Source: Paenibacillaceae bacterium (GTDB lineage: Bacteria; Bacillota; Bacilli; Paenibacillales; Paenibacillaceae). From it: 64,000 bases of DNA. The position numbers were made by a program, and so were the translations under genes. The notes under the pieces are model-generated. The model had not been told where the DNA came from. It saw only the letters and a list, made by a program, of their open reading frames with translations, and made no database searches. Positions 40,554-49,303 of the stretch are shown in pieces. The stretch spans positions 1 through 64,000 of the forward strand of contig CAAFUF010000023.1 of NCBI GenBank assembly GCA_900766135.1, in the 5' to 3' direction. The number at the start of each line of letters is the position of its first letter. Position 1 is the first letter of the stretch.

Positions 40554-42695
40554 CCAAACCCAATAAATACCACCAAACTCTATATCCCTGCGCCTCGAAC
40601 GGGAACGGTTATACGCCGGAGGCTAACGGATAAATTGAATAAGGGCCTGCACCGCAAATTGACCCTCATCTCTGCACCGGCCGGCTACGGAAAAACGACG
40701 TTAGCTTGCGAATGGCTGGCCGGTTGCGGGCGTCCGGCGGCATGGCTTTCGCTTGAACAGGGAGATGCCGACCTTACGCGCTTTTTGACGTATATGATCT
40801 CCGCTCTTCAGACGATAGAAGAGAATATAGGAGCGGGCACGCTTACCCTCCTTCACTCCCCTCAACCGGCACCTACCGAGTCGATCCTGACAGCGCTTCT
40901 TCATGAACTTTCGGCCATTTCATTTCCATTTCTTCTGGTTCTTGACGATTACCATGCGGCGAGCTCGAGAGAGGTCGACGAGGCGGTAAGTTTCCTTCTG
41001 GACCACCTTCCTCCTCGGATGCACCTGGTCTTAACGACCCGCGAGGACCCCGCACTTTCATTGCCGCGGTTGCGGGCTAGGGACCAATTAACGGAGCTTC
41101 GCGCAGCCGATATGAAATTTACGATTCCTGAAGCCGAAACCCTCTTTAACCAACTCATGGATCTACATCTATCCGCGGATCATATCACCGAGTTGCAATC
41201 TCGCACCGAGGGATGGGCTGCCGGCTTGCGGATGGCTGCTCTCTCTATCCAAGAAGACCAGGATGCCGATCGGCTTTTACAGTCCTTCACAGGCAATCAT
41301 CATTTCGTGCTGGACTATCTGGTAGATGAAGTTCTGCGCCGTCAGCCTGAAGCCGTACAAGATTTTTTGCTGCGAACCTCTCTCCTGGACCGAATGTGCG
41401 GATCGTTATGCGATGACATGATGCTCCACCCCGAGATTTCCGGTAATGACGTGTTGATCGAGCTGGATCGAAAAAATTTGTTTGTTATCCCCCTCGATCA
41501 AGAACGGCGGTGGTATCGATATCATCATTTGTTTGCGGATATCCTTCGTAGGCGGCTGTTGGATCATATCAATGCGAGCGAACTCTCCGAATTACATCAG
41601 CGTGCAAGCCAATGGTATGAGGGACATGGCTCCGAGATCGAGGCGTTTCATCATGCCATAGAGGCTCGGGACTTCGAGCGAAGCTTGCGCCTGCTTCAAG
41701 GCAATGGAATGCCGCTGCATCTGCGGGGGGCTGCCAGAATGACGATCCGTTGGCTGGAATCGTTGCCTGCGAATGAACGGGATGCGAGACCCGAGTTATG
41801 GGTGTACTATGGTTCTGCTCTTTTGATTGCCGGTCAACCGACTAGAGTCGAGAGCAAGCTCCGAGCGGCTGAGGTTGCATTGGAGAGCGTGGAACAAGAC
41901 GCTGCCGTCATGGACCTGATCGGCTGGATTGCCGCAACCCGCGCCACGCTAGCCTCATTACTATTGGCGGATCAACATGATGCGGGGAAACCCGATCTCT
42001 ATGCCGCCGAGGCGGTGATGCAAGTTTCGGAGATCGAGGACAAGACGGAGGATCTTGTCGGTTTAATAGCGCCTGCTTGGAATGCGGGGATCCGCGAACC
42101 AAGCGCATTAGACCAAGTCATAATCCAATCCCGCCGTGCGCTTGCCTATTTGCGACCGGACCATCTGCCCGTCCGTACGGCATCCGCATGGATGCTGGGC
42201 GTCGCTTGTCAGCGGCGGGGCGATTACGCCGAGGCTTGCCAAGCTTATCACGAAGTCATCGCAAACTGCCAAATCATGGACCATCAACTCATGGCGGTCA
42301 TGGCGATGATCGGAATCGCTCAAATCAGAGAAGCCGAAGGGCGGGCCGATCTGGCGGCAGAACGATACCGGGAGGCGCTAAGGCGCGTTGGCAACCTGCC
42401 GCACCCGGCTAGGAAAGAAGCTGAAATAGGTCTGGAGCGCGTGCAAGGCGTGCTCGAGTCCGGGAGAAAGGATCACCAGATCGAGCCGTTAAGCCAACGC
42501 GAAATGGAAGTGTTGCAACTGATGGCCCAGGGACTCTCCAATCGGGAAATCGCCGAGAAGCTTTACTTGGCACTGGACACGGTGAAAGGCCACAACCGAA
42601 GGATTTTTGAGAAGCTCCACGCCCAACGACGCACGGAAGCGATCGCCCGCGCCCGTGAACTCCATTTGATCAGCAACACTTCAAAACCACACTAA
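40551..42695 (+). CDS. MalT-like LuxR-family ATP-dependent activator
   Basis: A 714-residue LAL/STAND regulator. The P-loop is at about 41-50 (SAPAGYGKTTL), Walker B reads LLVLDDYHAA, TPR-like helices fill the middle and the C-terminal LuxR helix-turn-helix (about 645-705) reads LSQREMEVLQLMAQGLSNRE and IAEKLYLALDTVKGHNRRIF. These proteins oligomerise with ATP and an inducer. The start MPNPINTTKLYIPAPR is the family's usual opening; longer in-frame extension lacks homology. The mRNA appears leaderless. The next gene, a DUF4386 membrane protein, is a frequent partner and probable target. Confidence 0.92.
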   Translation: MPNPINTTKLYIPAPRTGTVIRRRLTDKLNKGLHRKLTLISAPAGYGKTTLACEWLAGCGRPAAWLSLEQGDADLTRFLTYMISALQTIEENIGAGTLTLLHSPQPAPTESILTALLHELSAISFPFLLVLDDYHAASSREVDEAVSFLLDHLPPRMHLVLTTREDPALSLPRLRARDQLTELRAADMKFTIPEAETLFNQLMDLHLSADHITELQSRTEGWAAGLRMAALSIQEDQDADRLLQSFTGNHHFVLDYLVDEVLRRQPEAVQDFLLRTSLLDRMCGSLCDDMMLHPEISGNDVLIELDRKNLFVIPLDQERRWYRYHHLFADILRRRLLDHINASELSELHQRASQWYEGHGSEIEAFHHAIEARDFERSLRLLQGNGMPLHLRGAARMTIRWLESLPANERDARPELWVYYGSALLIAGQPTRVESKLRAAEVALESVEQDAAVMDLIGWIAATRATLASLLLADQHDAGKPDLYAAEAVMQVSEIEDKTEDLVGLIAPAWNAGIREPSALDQVIIQSRRALAYLRPDHLPVRTASAWMLGVACQRRGDYAEACQAYHEVIANCQIMDHQLMAVMAMIGIAQIREAEGRADLAAERYREALRRVGNLPHPARKEAEIGLERVQGVLESGRKDHQIEPLSQREMEVLQLMAQGLSNREIAEKLYLALDTVKGHNRRIFEKLHAQRRTEAIARARELHLISNTSKPH

Positions 42696-42760
42696 AGTGT
42701 CTACAGTCTCCCTCCTCTTCGAGCTATACTGCACTTAATTCGAATGAGAGGGGATCAGGC

Positions 42761-43423
42761 ATGATGAAGGCAGAGCGTGTGGCGGGGGTTTTATTTTTAT
42801 TGTCGACAGGCGCATTTTTGGTGGGAAGCGGAATTTTGGATCCTATCTTGCATCAAACGGACTTGCTGGCCGGATTGGGGTCCAATCGAACGAGCGTTTT
42901 TACAGGATTGTTCTTGGAGTTCATTAACGCCATCGCGGTTGTGGGAATTGCCATGTTGCTGCAGCCGACGCTAAAGAAATATCATGAATCGTTTGCGTTT
43001 GGCTACTTCGCTTCCCGGGTCATGGAGTCGGCCTTGCTGATGATCAGTTTAATCGGACCGCTTCTTCTTCTCGGGTTAAGCCAGCAATCTGTACCCGCCG
43101 GAGCTTCCGGTGATTCATACTTGCAGACTTTAGGGAGTTTAGCGGTGGAGACCCATGATTTATTATTTGATTTCGCCATGCTCGTGCTAAGTTTAGGCAG
43201 CTTGTTATTTTGTTCTACCCTCTATCAATCGAGACTGGTTCCGCGTTGGTTGTCCGTGATCGGCTTAATCGGGTATACGGGTCTGTTAGCTAGCAGTGCG
43301 CTGTCCCTAGCCGGCCTGGATGTCGGAGAAATTCTTTACATCCCTGGAGCGATCTTCGAGATCGTTTTACCGGTTTGGCTCATCCTGAAGGGATTTCATC
43401 GGCATCCGCAAGCTTCGTCCTGA
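42761..43423 (+). CDS. DUF4386 membrane protein
   Basis: A 220-residue protein with six or seven predicted helices. RVAGVLFLLSTGAFLVGSGI, FAFGYFASRVMESALLMISL and LVPRWLSVIGLIGYTGLL match DUF4386. Function is unknown. GAGGGG lies upstream of a double ATG. DUF4386 genes often follow MalT-like LuxR regulators, as here, suggesting control by that protein. Confidence 0.88.
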   Translation: MMKAERVAGVLFLLSTGAFLVGSGILDPILHQTDLLAGLGSNRTSVFTGLFLEFINAIAVVGIAMLLQPTLKKYHESFAFGYFASRVMESALLMISLIGPLLLLGLSQQSVPAGASGDSYLQTLGSLAVETHDLLFDFAMLVLSLGSLLFCSTLYQSRLVPRWLSVIGLIGYTGLLASSALSLAGLDVGEILYIPGAIFEIVLPVWLILKGFHRHPQASS

Positions 43424-43511
43424 TCTACTTCCTGAACTGCCAGACCGATGAATATGGTTATTGGATATCGTCAAAGTAGATGAGAACTTGAAAAACAAGG
43501 AGTGGGAGCAA

Positions 43512-43913
43512 ATGACAATGAAGAAATCGGGATGGGCGAATCCAATTACCGAAGTCACCCTGTTTGTAGCAGATTTGCAACGATCGAAGGTGTTTTATCA
43601 TGAGACGCTTCAGCTTGCGATCCATTATGAAGATGCAAACTGCGCGGTATTTGATTTTGGCAATACCTGCATCAATCTCTTAGATCAAAGGAATGCCTCT
43701 GAATTGATTGAGCCGGCTCAGGTTGGTCCGATCGGGGAGGGGACGCGGTTTCTGTTTACGATCCAAGTGCCGGACGTTGACCGGATCTGCACCGAACTGG
43801 AAGAGCAAGGCGTAAATTTGCTAAATGGTCCGATAACACGGCCGTGGGGGCGGCGCACAGCTTGCTTCTCCGATCCGGACGGCTATACATGGGAGATTGC
43901 GCAAGTGCTTTAA
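43512..43913 (+). CDS. VOC-superfamily protein (glyoxalase/dioxygenase-like)
   Basis: A 133-residue VOC protein: ITEVTLFVADLQRSKVFYHE, CAVFDFGNTCINLLDQR, TRFLFTIQVPDVDRICTELE and ACFSDPDGYTWEIAQVL with the C-terminal metal-ligand Glu. AAGGAG nine bases before the ATG at 43512 decides the start. Its stop overlaps the convergent SRPBCC fragment by four bases. The function is unknown; it is the fourth VOC gene in the window. Confidence 0.85.
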   Translation: MTMKKSGWANPITEVTLFVADLQRSKVFYHETLQLAIHYEDANCAVFDFGNTCINLLDQRNASELIEPAQVGPIGEGTRFLFTIQVPDVDRICTELEEQGVNLLNGPITRPWGRRTACFSDPDGYTWEIAQVL

Positions 43914-44134
43914 CCCTCCCTTTCGTCCATGAGGGAAGGGAGATGCTCCTCCAGACAATCCAACATCTCTATGGCACCGGGTGCTGCATAGGTCTTCACT
44001 TTATTGAAAACTTCGGCAGTTTCTTCGTAAATGGTACTATAGGTGAGTTTGGTTCTTCCGTCCAGATCCTCAAAGACCGCTGTCGCCAGAAAATGGGGAA
44101 ACACCGTATGCTTCATGAAAGCATAATCATTCAC
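43910..44134 (-). pseudogene. C-terminal fragment of an SRPBCC (AHSA1) protein
   Basis: Seventy-four codons match only the last half of an AHSA1-type START-like protein: FLATAVFEDLDGRTKLTYST, then VKTYAAPGAIEMLDCLEEHL. The N-terminal half with its first strands is missing, and no matching sequence is visible up to the TetR gene 60 bases upstream. The same family is intact at 56784. It is probably a deletion remnant. Confidence 0.65.
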
Positions 44135-44197
44135 TATACACCGTTACGAAACGTAAGGGTCAACAACAACTTTATGGCCTTCATTGCGCTGAAAGAT

Positions 44198-44731
44198 TTA
44201 TTTGTGAAAAAGGCGGATGAGGGTGGAAATCTCCTCCAAGGTTTCCTTTTGGCCATTCTTTATCCACATTATCCAAATCTCAAAAACACCCGCACTCATA
44301 AAGTGAATCCAATAATTTCGTTTCGCGCCCGTCCAGTCAGGGAAAGGGATGATCTCATCATAAAATTGGGCAATATGGCGTTTGAAAATTTGATAAAGCA
44401 ACTGGGTATACCCACCTTCAATAGCCGTTTGAAAATCACCAGACAGAGCCAGGAAAAAATTCGTCAAATCGGTTAGCTTCTGTTCATGGCTTTTTTGAAA
44501 TGCGATTTTATGAAAAATGTCTGCGAATTTCGGCTCGTAGTATTCCTCCAATACTTGTTCAAGGCCTTCATAATTCCGATAAAACGCCATTCGGCTGACG
44601 CCCGCTTTTTTGACGACTTCAGAAACCGTTAATTTTGATAACGGTTTGGTTTGTAAAAGTCCAAGCAATGCACAAGTTATCCATTCTTTCGTGTCTTTTC
44701 TTATAGTTTGAGCGTGTTCCGTTGCTGCCAT
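44198..44731 (-). CDS. TetR/AcrR-family regulator
   Basis: A 177-residue regulator. The helix-turn-helix reads LSKLTVSEVVKKAGVSRMAF and YRNYEGLEQVLEEYYEP. The C-terminal part, FHKIAFQKSHEQKLTDLTNF to IWIMWIKNGQKETLEEIS, fits the TetR_C-7-like ligand domain. GGAGG lies seven bases before the ATG. It is divergent from a reductase, with a CGTTACAAGTGTAACG palindrome next to the reductase start site, so it probably represses that gene. Confidence 0.87.
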   Translation of the reverse strand: MAATEHAQTIRKDTKEWITCALLGLLQTKPLSKLTVSEVVKKAGVSRMAFYRNYEGLEQVLEEYYEPKFADIFHKIAFQKSHEQKLTDLTNFFLALSGDFQTAIEGGYTQLLYQIFKRHIAQFYDEIIPFPDWTGAKRNYWIHFMSAGVFEIWIMWIKNGQKETLEEISTLIRLFHK

Positions 44732-44770
44732 AACACTTCCTCCGTTCTGTCACACATGCTCGTTTCTTGC

Positions 44771-44826
44771 TTGCTTTTGACCATGTTCAATCTTATTATA
44801 GTGTAAAACTCGTTACAAGTGTAACG
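44771..44826 (+). promoter_or_regulatory. Reductase promoter with TetR operator
   Basis: TTGCTT (44771-44776), a 17-base spacer and TATTAT (44794-44799). The 16-bp palindrome CGTTACAAGTGTAACG (44811-44826) lies just after the expected start site, where bound repressor would block transcription. Confidence 0.6.
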
Positions 44827-44848
44827 TCTGTTAAAGGAGTTTTTCACT

Positions 44849-45892
44849 ATGCCGGAAAATAAAACCCCGTTAGTTCTTGTAACCGGAGGTTCAGGGTTTA
44901 TCGCCGTTCATATCATTTTGAAGTTACTAGAGAAGAAGTATCGCGTGCGGGCAACGCTTCGTACAATGAATAGGCAAGAAGAAGTAAAAGCGATGTTAAT
45001 GTCAGGCGGGGTGACAACTCTTGATGGTTTATCGTTCATTCAAACGGATTTATCCTCTGATCATAACTGGGCCGAGGCTGTTAAAGGGGCGGATTATGTC
45101 ATCCATGTGGCTTCGCCAACGCCCAACAAAATTTATAAGGATGAAAACGAAATGATTGGGCCGGCCCGTGAAGGTGTTTTGCGTGTACTAAGAGCTGCGC
45201 GTGATGCAGGAGTCAAACGTGTTGTTTTGACTTCTGCCTTCGGAGCGATCGGTGTGGGACACAAGGGTCATCAAGGACCCTATACCGAAGGGGATTGGTC
45301 CAATACCAACGAGAAAATACATCCCTATCAAAAGTCCAAGACGCTCGCTGAAAAAGCGGCTTGGGAATTCATCGAACAAGAAGGGGGCGGAATGGAATTC
45401 GCCACCGTAAATCCTGTTGGTGTAATGGGGCCGATATTAGGCAATGATTATTCACATTCAAATGAAATTGTACGCCAAATGCTAGAAGGACAACTAAAAC
45501 GTGTCCCTAAAATTTATTCCGATTATGTAGATGTTCGAGATGTCGCGGAGCTGCATCTATTGGCAATGATACGTCCTGAAGCCAATGGACAGCGGTTTAT
45601 CGCTTCTAGTGCAGAAAATCTTTCGACGTTAGAAGTTGCCAATATTCTAAGGAAGCATTTAGGAGAAGATGCTAAGAACGTGCCAAAGGGAGAGCTCCCA
45701 AACCTGGTCGTTCGTATCGCAGCCGTTTTCAATCCGAAATTAAGGATGATTGCAACACTCTTGGGACAGGATATGTCAACAAGCAATCAGAAAGCCAAAC
45801 GTTTACTCGGATGGACCCCGCGTTCGGCGGAAGAAGCGATTATAGCCACGGGTAAAAGCATGGTGAAAATCATCAAAAGCAAAAGGGCATGA
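44849..45892 (+). CDS. NAD-dependent epimerase/aldehyde reductase (extended SDR)
   Basis: A 347-residue extended short-chain dehydrogenase of the dihydroflavonol-4-reductase-like group. The nucleotide motif is VTGGSGFIAVH (with Ala where Gly is commoner), the active site is YQKSK preceded by VVLTSAFGAIG, and NPVGVMGPILG and DYVDVRDVAELHLLAM follow. Such enzymes reduce aldehydes or ketones such as methylglyoxal-type compounds. AAGGAG precedes the ATG. The divergent TetR regulator and its operator imply induction by a toxic carbonyl or similar ligand. Confidence 0.9.
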   Translation: MPENKTPLVLVTGGSGFIAVHIILKLLEKKYRVRATLRTMNRQEEVKAMLMSGGVTTLDGLSFIQTDLSSDHNWAEAVKGADYVIHVASPTPNKIYKDENEMIGPAREGVLRVLRAARDAGVKRVVLTSAFGAIGVGHKGHQGPYTEGDWSNTNEKIHPYQKSKTLAEKAAWEFIEQEGGGMEFATVNPVGVMGPILGNDYSHSNEIVRQMLEGQLKRVPKIYSDYVDVRDVAELHLLAMIRPEANGQRFIASSAENLSTLEVANILRKHLGEDAKNVPKGELPNLVVRIAAVFNPKLRMIATLLGQDMSTSNQKAKRLLGWTPRSAEEAIIATGKSMVKIIKSKRA

Positions 45893-45908
45893 AATAGACA
45901 AAAACGGT

Positions 45909-45940
45909 AGGGCCATCCCGTAAAAGGATGGCCCTTCTAT
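45909..45940 (+). terminator. Terminator after the aldehyde reductase
   Basis: AGGGCCATCC (45909-45918) pairs with GGATGGCCCT (45926-45935), followed by TCTATTT. It shares its stem with terminators at 49272, 61425 and 63032. Confidence 0.85.
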
Positions 45941-46070
45941 TTGCGATAATGTTTTTTCATCGCAACCCCTGAAACGTTGAAGGATTTGCCCATGATGTAT
46001 GGAAAGTATGAAGTACCCGCGTGGGCGATCCGTTCGGGAAGTCAATGATGGAAATGAGGAGTTTGAGCTG

Positions 46071-47327
46071 ATGTCACAGATTCGGTTAGGTAATACCCGA
46101 TTAACAGGGGCGGATGGCGTTCGTGCGATCGCATGCTTGTCTGTCATCCTGCATCATTTGTCACAGCGCCTAGCGATGCCCGCGCAAGAGAAATGGCTTC
46201 AAGAAGTACAGTCGGTTGGCCTGCTGGGGAACAGCGGGGTCAGCTTGTTTTTCGTGTTAAGCGGATTTTTGCTGTCGTTCCCTTTTTGGAGCGCTTACTT
46301 GGATAACGGGGCCTTTCCAAGCATCCGAACGTATGCAAAGCGCCGCGCTGCGCGAATCATGCCCGGCTACTATGTGTCGTTCCTGGTATGTCTGGTGCTC
46401 GTCTGGAGCCTGAGTATTCCTATGGATTTCATGTGGCGGCGAATCCTCACGGGGTTCACATTTACGGGAGGCTTCCACTATACCACGTTCTTCCCGTCCG
46501 ACTTGAACGGGCCGTTCTGGTCGATCAGCTTCGAGGTGTTTAGCTACTTGCTAATGCCTTTGTTTATGGCGATCTTGTTCGTGCTCGGCAAGCGACGCTC
46601 GTTTGGAAAAGCCATCTTGTTCTGGTTGATCACGTTCGGATTCGTGCTTGTCGCTAACTCGCTTGTTCATCTGTGGTTTACGCCAAGCGGGAACGGCCGG
46701 GGTTGGGAATTTGGTCAAATTGGCGGGGCAAAATTCTGGATGCCGAATTACAATCCGATCGGATTCTTTGGTCACTTCACCATCGGCATCCTGGCGGCAG
46801 GCGTAACGGTAGCGATCATGCAGCGCGGCGCCGCTATCGAACGCTTGCGTAAGCGCGGACTGTTTGATGTCGTTGGGGCAGCCGCATTGGTGCTTGCCGG
46901 CTTGTTGATCTGGCGAATGCGCCACCTCGGCGAATTTGACTTCAGCCTCCAGCAGCAGCCGTACTATTTTCCGACGTATGCCATTTTGTTTGGTATCGTG
47001 CTGTTCACGGCTCCGTTCAGCTTGAGCTTAGGGCGTTGGCTGGATAATGGGTTGTTCCGGTTTATCGCCAAGATTTCATTTGGCCTGTACATATGGCATT
47101 ATTTATTCATCACGTTGATCGAAAAATACTTCATTCCGGATTATCACTATTTCGGCATCGTAGATGTGGGGCGATGGCTCGCCATCAGTGGTTTCGTTGT
47201 CCTCATCTCGATTGTCGCGGCAACGATTTCTTATTATCTCATCGAGCAGCCGTTTATTAATTGGTCGAAGGGGAAGCCGCTCTTTCGGCGTAAGCGGACG
47301 AAACCAGGCGAAGTTGATGCTGCATAA
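46071..47327 (+). CDS. OafA/YrhL-type membrane acyltransferase
   Basis: A 418-residue Acyl_transf_3 protein with about ten predicted helices. GADGVRAIACLSVILHHLSQ carries the catalytic His, FFVLSGFLLSFPFW and YAKRRAARIMPGYYVSFLVC follow, and FWSISFEVFSYLLMP and FGLYIWHYLFITLIEKY are near the end. These enzymes O-acylate wall polymers, exopolysaccharides or small molecules. GAGGAG nine bases before the ATG at 46071 is preferred to the frame start at 45999. The target is unknown. Confidence 0.9.
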   Translation: MSQIRLGNTRLTGADGVRAIACLSVILHHLSQRLAMPAQEKWLQEVQSVGLLGNSGVSLFFVLSGFLLSFPFWSAYLDNGAFPSIRTYAKRRAARIMPGYYVSFLVCLVLVWSLSIPMDFMWRRILTGFTFTGGFHYTTFFPSDLNGPFWSISFEVFSYLLMPLFMAILFVLGKRRSFGKAILFWLITFGFVLVANSLVHLWFTPSGNGRGWEFGQIGGAKFWMPNYNPIGFFGHFTIGILAAGVTVAIMQRGAAIERLRKRGLFDVVGAAALVLAGLLIWRMRHLGEFDFSLQQQPYYFPTYAILFGIVLFTAPFSLSLGRWLDNGLFRFIAKISFGLYIWHYLFITLIEKYFIPDYHYFGIVDVGRWLAISGFVVLISIVAATISYYLIEQPFINWSKGKPLFRRKRTKPGEVDAA

Positions 47328-47328
47328 A

Positions 47329-47424
47329 TGAACATCCAAGGAGGGGGATGAAACGTATTCAAGCTTTGATTTAAACGGAAAGATTGCCGTGATCACCGGA
47401 GCAAGTATGGGAATAACCGATTAG
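47329..47424 (+). pseudogene. N-terminal stub of a short-chain dehydrogenase
   Basis: Thirty-one codons from an ATG one base after the acyltransferase stop read FDLNGKIAVITGASMGI, the first strand and glycine loop of a classical SDR, then TD and a stop. The rest of the enzyme is absent, and a terminator follows directly. It is a deletion remnant. Confidence 0.7.
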
Positions 47425-47430
47425 TTATGA

Positions 47431-47453
47431 GGGACACCCGGGGTGTCCCTTTA
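47431..47453 (+). terminator. Terminator after the SDR stub
   Basis: GGGACACCC (47431-47439) pairs with GGGTGTCCC (47441-47449), followed by TTTA. The one-base loop is tight, so the tip probably opens. Confidence 0.75.
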
Positions 47454-47517
47454 AATTCGTCCTCAGGCCGATACGGTGAGCTTTGGAGAACAAAGGGGTC
47501 ATCCGGCTTTATACGTG

Positions 47518-47566
47518 TTGCATTGTGCGGGTAGTCGGTATATACTGTTTCATTATTGATCAATCA
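47518..47566 (+). promoter_or_regulatory. tetR promoter with ATTGATCAAT operator
   Basis: TTGCAT (47518-47523), a 17-base spacer and TATACT (47541-47546). The palindrome ATTGATCAAT (47555-47564) lies at the expected start site. It matches the operators before the next gene, indicating autorepression. Confidence 0.7.
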
Positions 47567-47592
47567 CTTTTATAGACAGGAGGAGGAAAAGG

Positions 47593-48114
47593 ATGGCTAA
47601 ATCCGAAGCAACGTCGGTTAATCGTAAATCGGAGATTATCTCTGCAGCGATCGAAGTGTTCGCAGAAGTCGGTTATTACCGTGCTACGACGGCGCAGGTG
47701 GCGGAACGGGCGAGTATTTCACAGCCCTACGTATTCCGTTTCTTCGCGACCAAAGAAAATCTATTGCTGGCCGCGCTGGAGGTATCCTGGTCTCGGGTAA
47801 TCGAATCGTTCCAAAAGTTGGTGGAGACGACTTCGCCAGAAGTGCTGGAGGCTAAGCTGATTCGGGAGTACGAGAACATTCAGGAGAAGTACCGGAACGA
47901 GATGCTCTTGCAGATGCAGGCGCAGACCATTCGGGAGGAAGCGATTCAGGAGACGATGCGGAGCGGTTTTAAAGCGGTTCGCGATATGGTGCTGACGGCC
48001 TTCCGGGAGGGCGGTATAGATAAGCCCGAAGAGCGGACAATGCTGTTCCTCGCGCGCGGAATGCTGTGCAATGTAGCCGTCGCGATTCATTTGCCTGAAT
48101 TGATGAAAGGATGA
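47593..48114 (+). CDS. TetR/AcrR-family repressor
   Basis: A 173-residue regulator with the helix-turn-helix IISAAIEVFAEVGYYRATTA and ASISQPYVFRFFATKENLLL. The C-terminal helices contain NEMLLQMQAQTIREEAIQET, typical of AcrR-like regulators. AGGAGG lies six bases before the ATG. Near-identical ATTGATCAAT-type palindromes lie before this gene and before the downstream oxidoreductase gene, so it most likely represses both. Confidence 0.9.
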   Translation: MAKSEATSVNRKSEIISAAIEVFAEVGYYRATTAQVAERASISQPYVFRFFATKENLLLAALEVSWSRVIESFQKLVETTSPEVLEAKLIREYENIQEKYRNEMLLQMQAQTIREEAIQETMRSGFKAVRDMVLTAFREGGIDKPEERTMLFLARGMLCNVAVAIHLPELMKG

Positions 48115-48139
48115 GGAGGTGAACATTTTTCGAAACTTG

Positions 48140-48202
48140 TTATTGACCAATCAATAACGACCTGATATATTGAATTCATCAAGTTAGTGATTGATCAATC
48201 AC
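48140..48202 (+). promoter_or_regulatory. Oxidoreductase promoter with two TetR operators
   Basis: TTGACC (48143-48148), a 17-base spacer and TATATT (48166-48171). TTATTGA-CCAA-TCAATAA (48140-48157) covers the -35. GTGATTGATCAATCAC (48187-48202), a perfect 16-bp palindrome, lies downstream of the start site. The two sites can jointly shut the promoter. Confidence 0.75.
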
Positions 48203-48227
48203 AAAATAGCAAAGGAGCGATGATGAA

Positions 48228-49190
48228 ATGACGATGACAAAGGCAATGGTGATTGGAGCAACCGGCGGAACGGGAGCCGCGATTACGGAGGAGCTGGTGA
48301 TACGAGGGATCGATACGGTTGCATTCGGGCGTTCACGCCAGAAATTAGAGCAGTTCGCAGATCGGTTAGGCAACCCTGCGCATCTGACGCTTGCCGTAGG
48401 GGACGCGATGAAACCCGATGATATCGCATCCCAAGCAGGCGGATCGGACGTCTGGTTCCATTGTGCGAACGTTCCTTACCATGAGATGGAGAGCAAGTTG
48501 CTTCCGCTCGGCGAGTCGGTGATGGAAGCGGCCGAGCGCATGGCTGTCCGTGTCGTCGCGATTGACGGAATTTACCCTTACGGCAGAAGACAGGCCGACC
48601 CGGTGACCGAGGAACATCCCAAAGAGCCGCACACGCGAAAAGGCAAAGTCCGCTTGGAATTTGAACGGATGTTGTTCGGCAAGCGATGGAGCCGGGTTAA
48701 GGTTCTGATCGCCCGTCTGCCCGATTATTACGGACCTACGGCCAATGATGCCTCTTATTTGGGCTCGACGCTAGAAGCCATTGCGACCGGCAAGATGGCG
48801 TTTTACATCGGCAACATGCGTACTCCCCGGGAGTTCATTTATCTTCCGGACGCGGCGGCCATGATTGTTGAGCTGGCCGGCAGAGATTTCGCCTACGGGC
48901 AGAATTGGAATATCCCGGGCGCCGGGTTGATCAACGGACGGGAGATCGTGAGGATTGCGCAATCCGCGAGCGGCAGCGTCAAACCGGTTATTCCGTTGAA
49001 AAAGCTGGGCCTGTCCCTGCTCGGAATCGGCTTGCCCGTCATGAAGGAAGTCGTGGAGATGCTTTACTTGACCGAAGAACCGTTGACGCTAAGCCGAGAC
49101 AAGTACGAACGGTCCATCGGTCCGGTCGTGGCAACGCCGTTCCAAGAGGGAATCGCCTCCACAATCCAAGCGCTGCAGATGAGAAAGTAG
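48228..49190 (+). CDS. NAD(P)-binding epimerase/dehydratase-like oxidoreductase
   Basis: A 320-residue extended SDR: VIGATGGTGAAITEELVIRG at the start binds the cofactor, AIDGIYPYGRR holds the Tyr-containing region, and LPDYYGPTAND and EFIYLPDAAAMIVELAG follow. The YxxxK pair is not in its usual form (no clear Lys four after the Tyr), so it may be an atypical reductase or a cofactor-binding sensor. GGAGC precedes the ATG. Two operators tie it to the TetR gene just upstream. Confidence 0.85.
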   Translation: MTMTKAMVIGATGGTGAAITEELVIRGIDTVAFGRSRQKLEQFADRLGNPAHLTLAVGDAMKPDDIASQAGGSDVWFHCANVPYHEMESKLLPLGESVMEAAERMAVRVVAIDGIYPYGRRQADPVTEEHPKEPHTRKGKVRLEFERMLFGKRWSRVKVLIARLPDYYGPTANDASYLGSTLEAIATGKMAFYIGNMRTPREFIYLPDAAAMIVELAGRDFAYGQNWNIPGAGLINGREIVRIAQSASGSVKPVIPLKKLGLSLLGIGLPVMKEVVEMLYLTEEPLTLSRDKYERSIGPVVATPFQEGIASTIQALQMRK

Positions 49191-49204
49191 ATGATTGTCC
49201 ATTT

Positions 49205-49220
49205 GTGATTGATTGATCAC
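49205..49220. promoter_or_regulatory. Extra ATTGATCA-type palindrome after the oxidoreductase gene
   Basis: GTGATTGATTGATCAC differs from the operator at 48187 by one base in the centre. It lies 15 bases after the gene, away from any promoter I see. It could allow DNA looping or be a relic. Confidence 0.45.
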
Positions 49221-49271
49221 TACCTATTAAAGTAACTTGATATGGTTTGAACCAAGGGAGAAAAAAAGAAA

Positions 49272-49294
49272 GGCCATCCGCAAAAAGGATGGCC
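49272..49294 (-). terminator. Terminator of the alpha/beta hydrolase gene
   Basis: GGCCATCC (49272-49279) pairs with GGATGGCC (49287-49294). On the minus strand it is followed by TTTCTTTTTTT. Confidence 0.85.
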
Positions 49295-49303
49295 CGAAAA
49301 CTC

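Noticed and set aside
43844..44476. 210-residue plus-strand open frame across the VOC end, SRPBCC stub and tetR
   Set aside because: It runs through three separate features on other frames with no homology.
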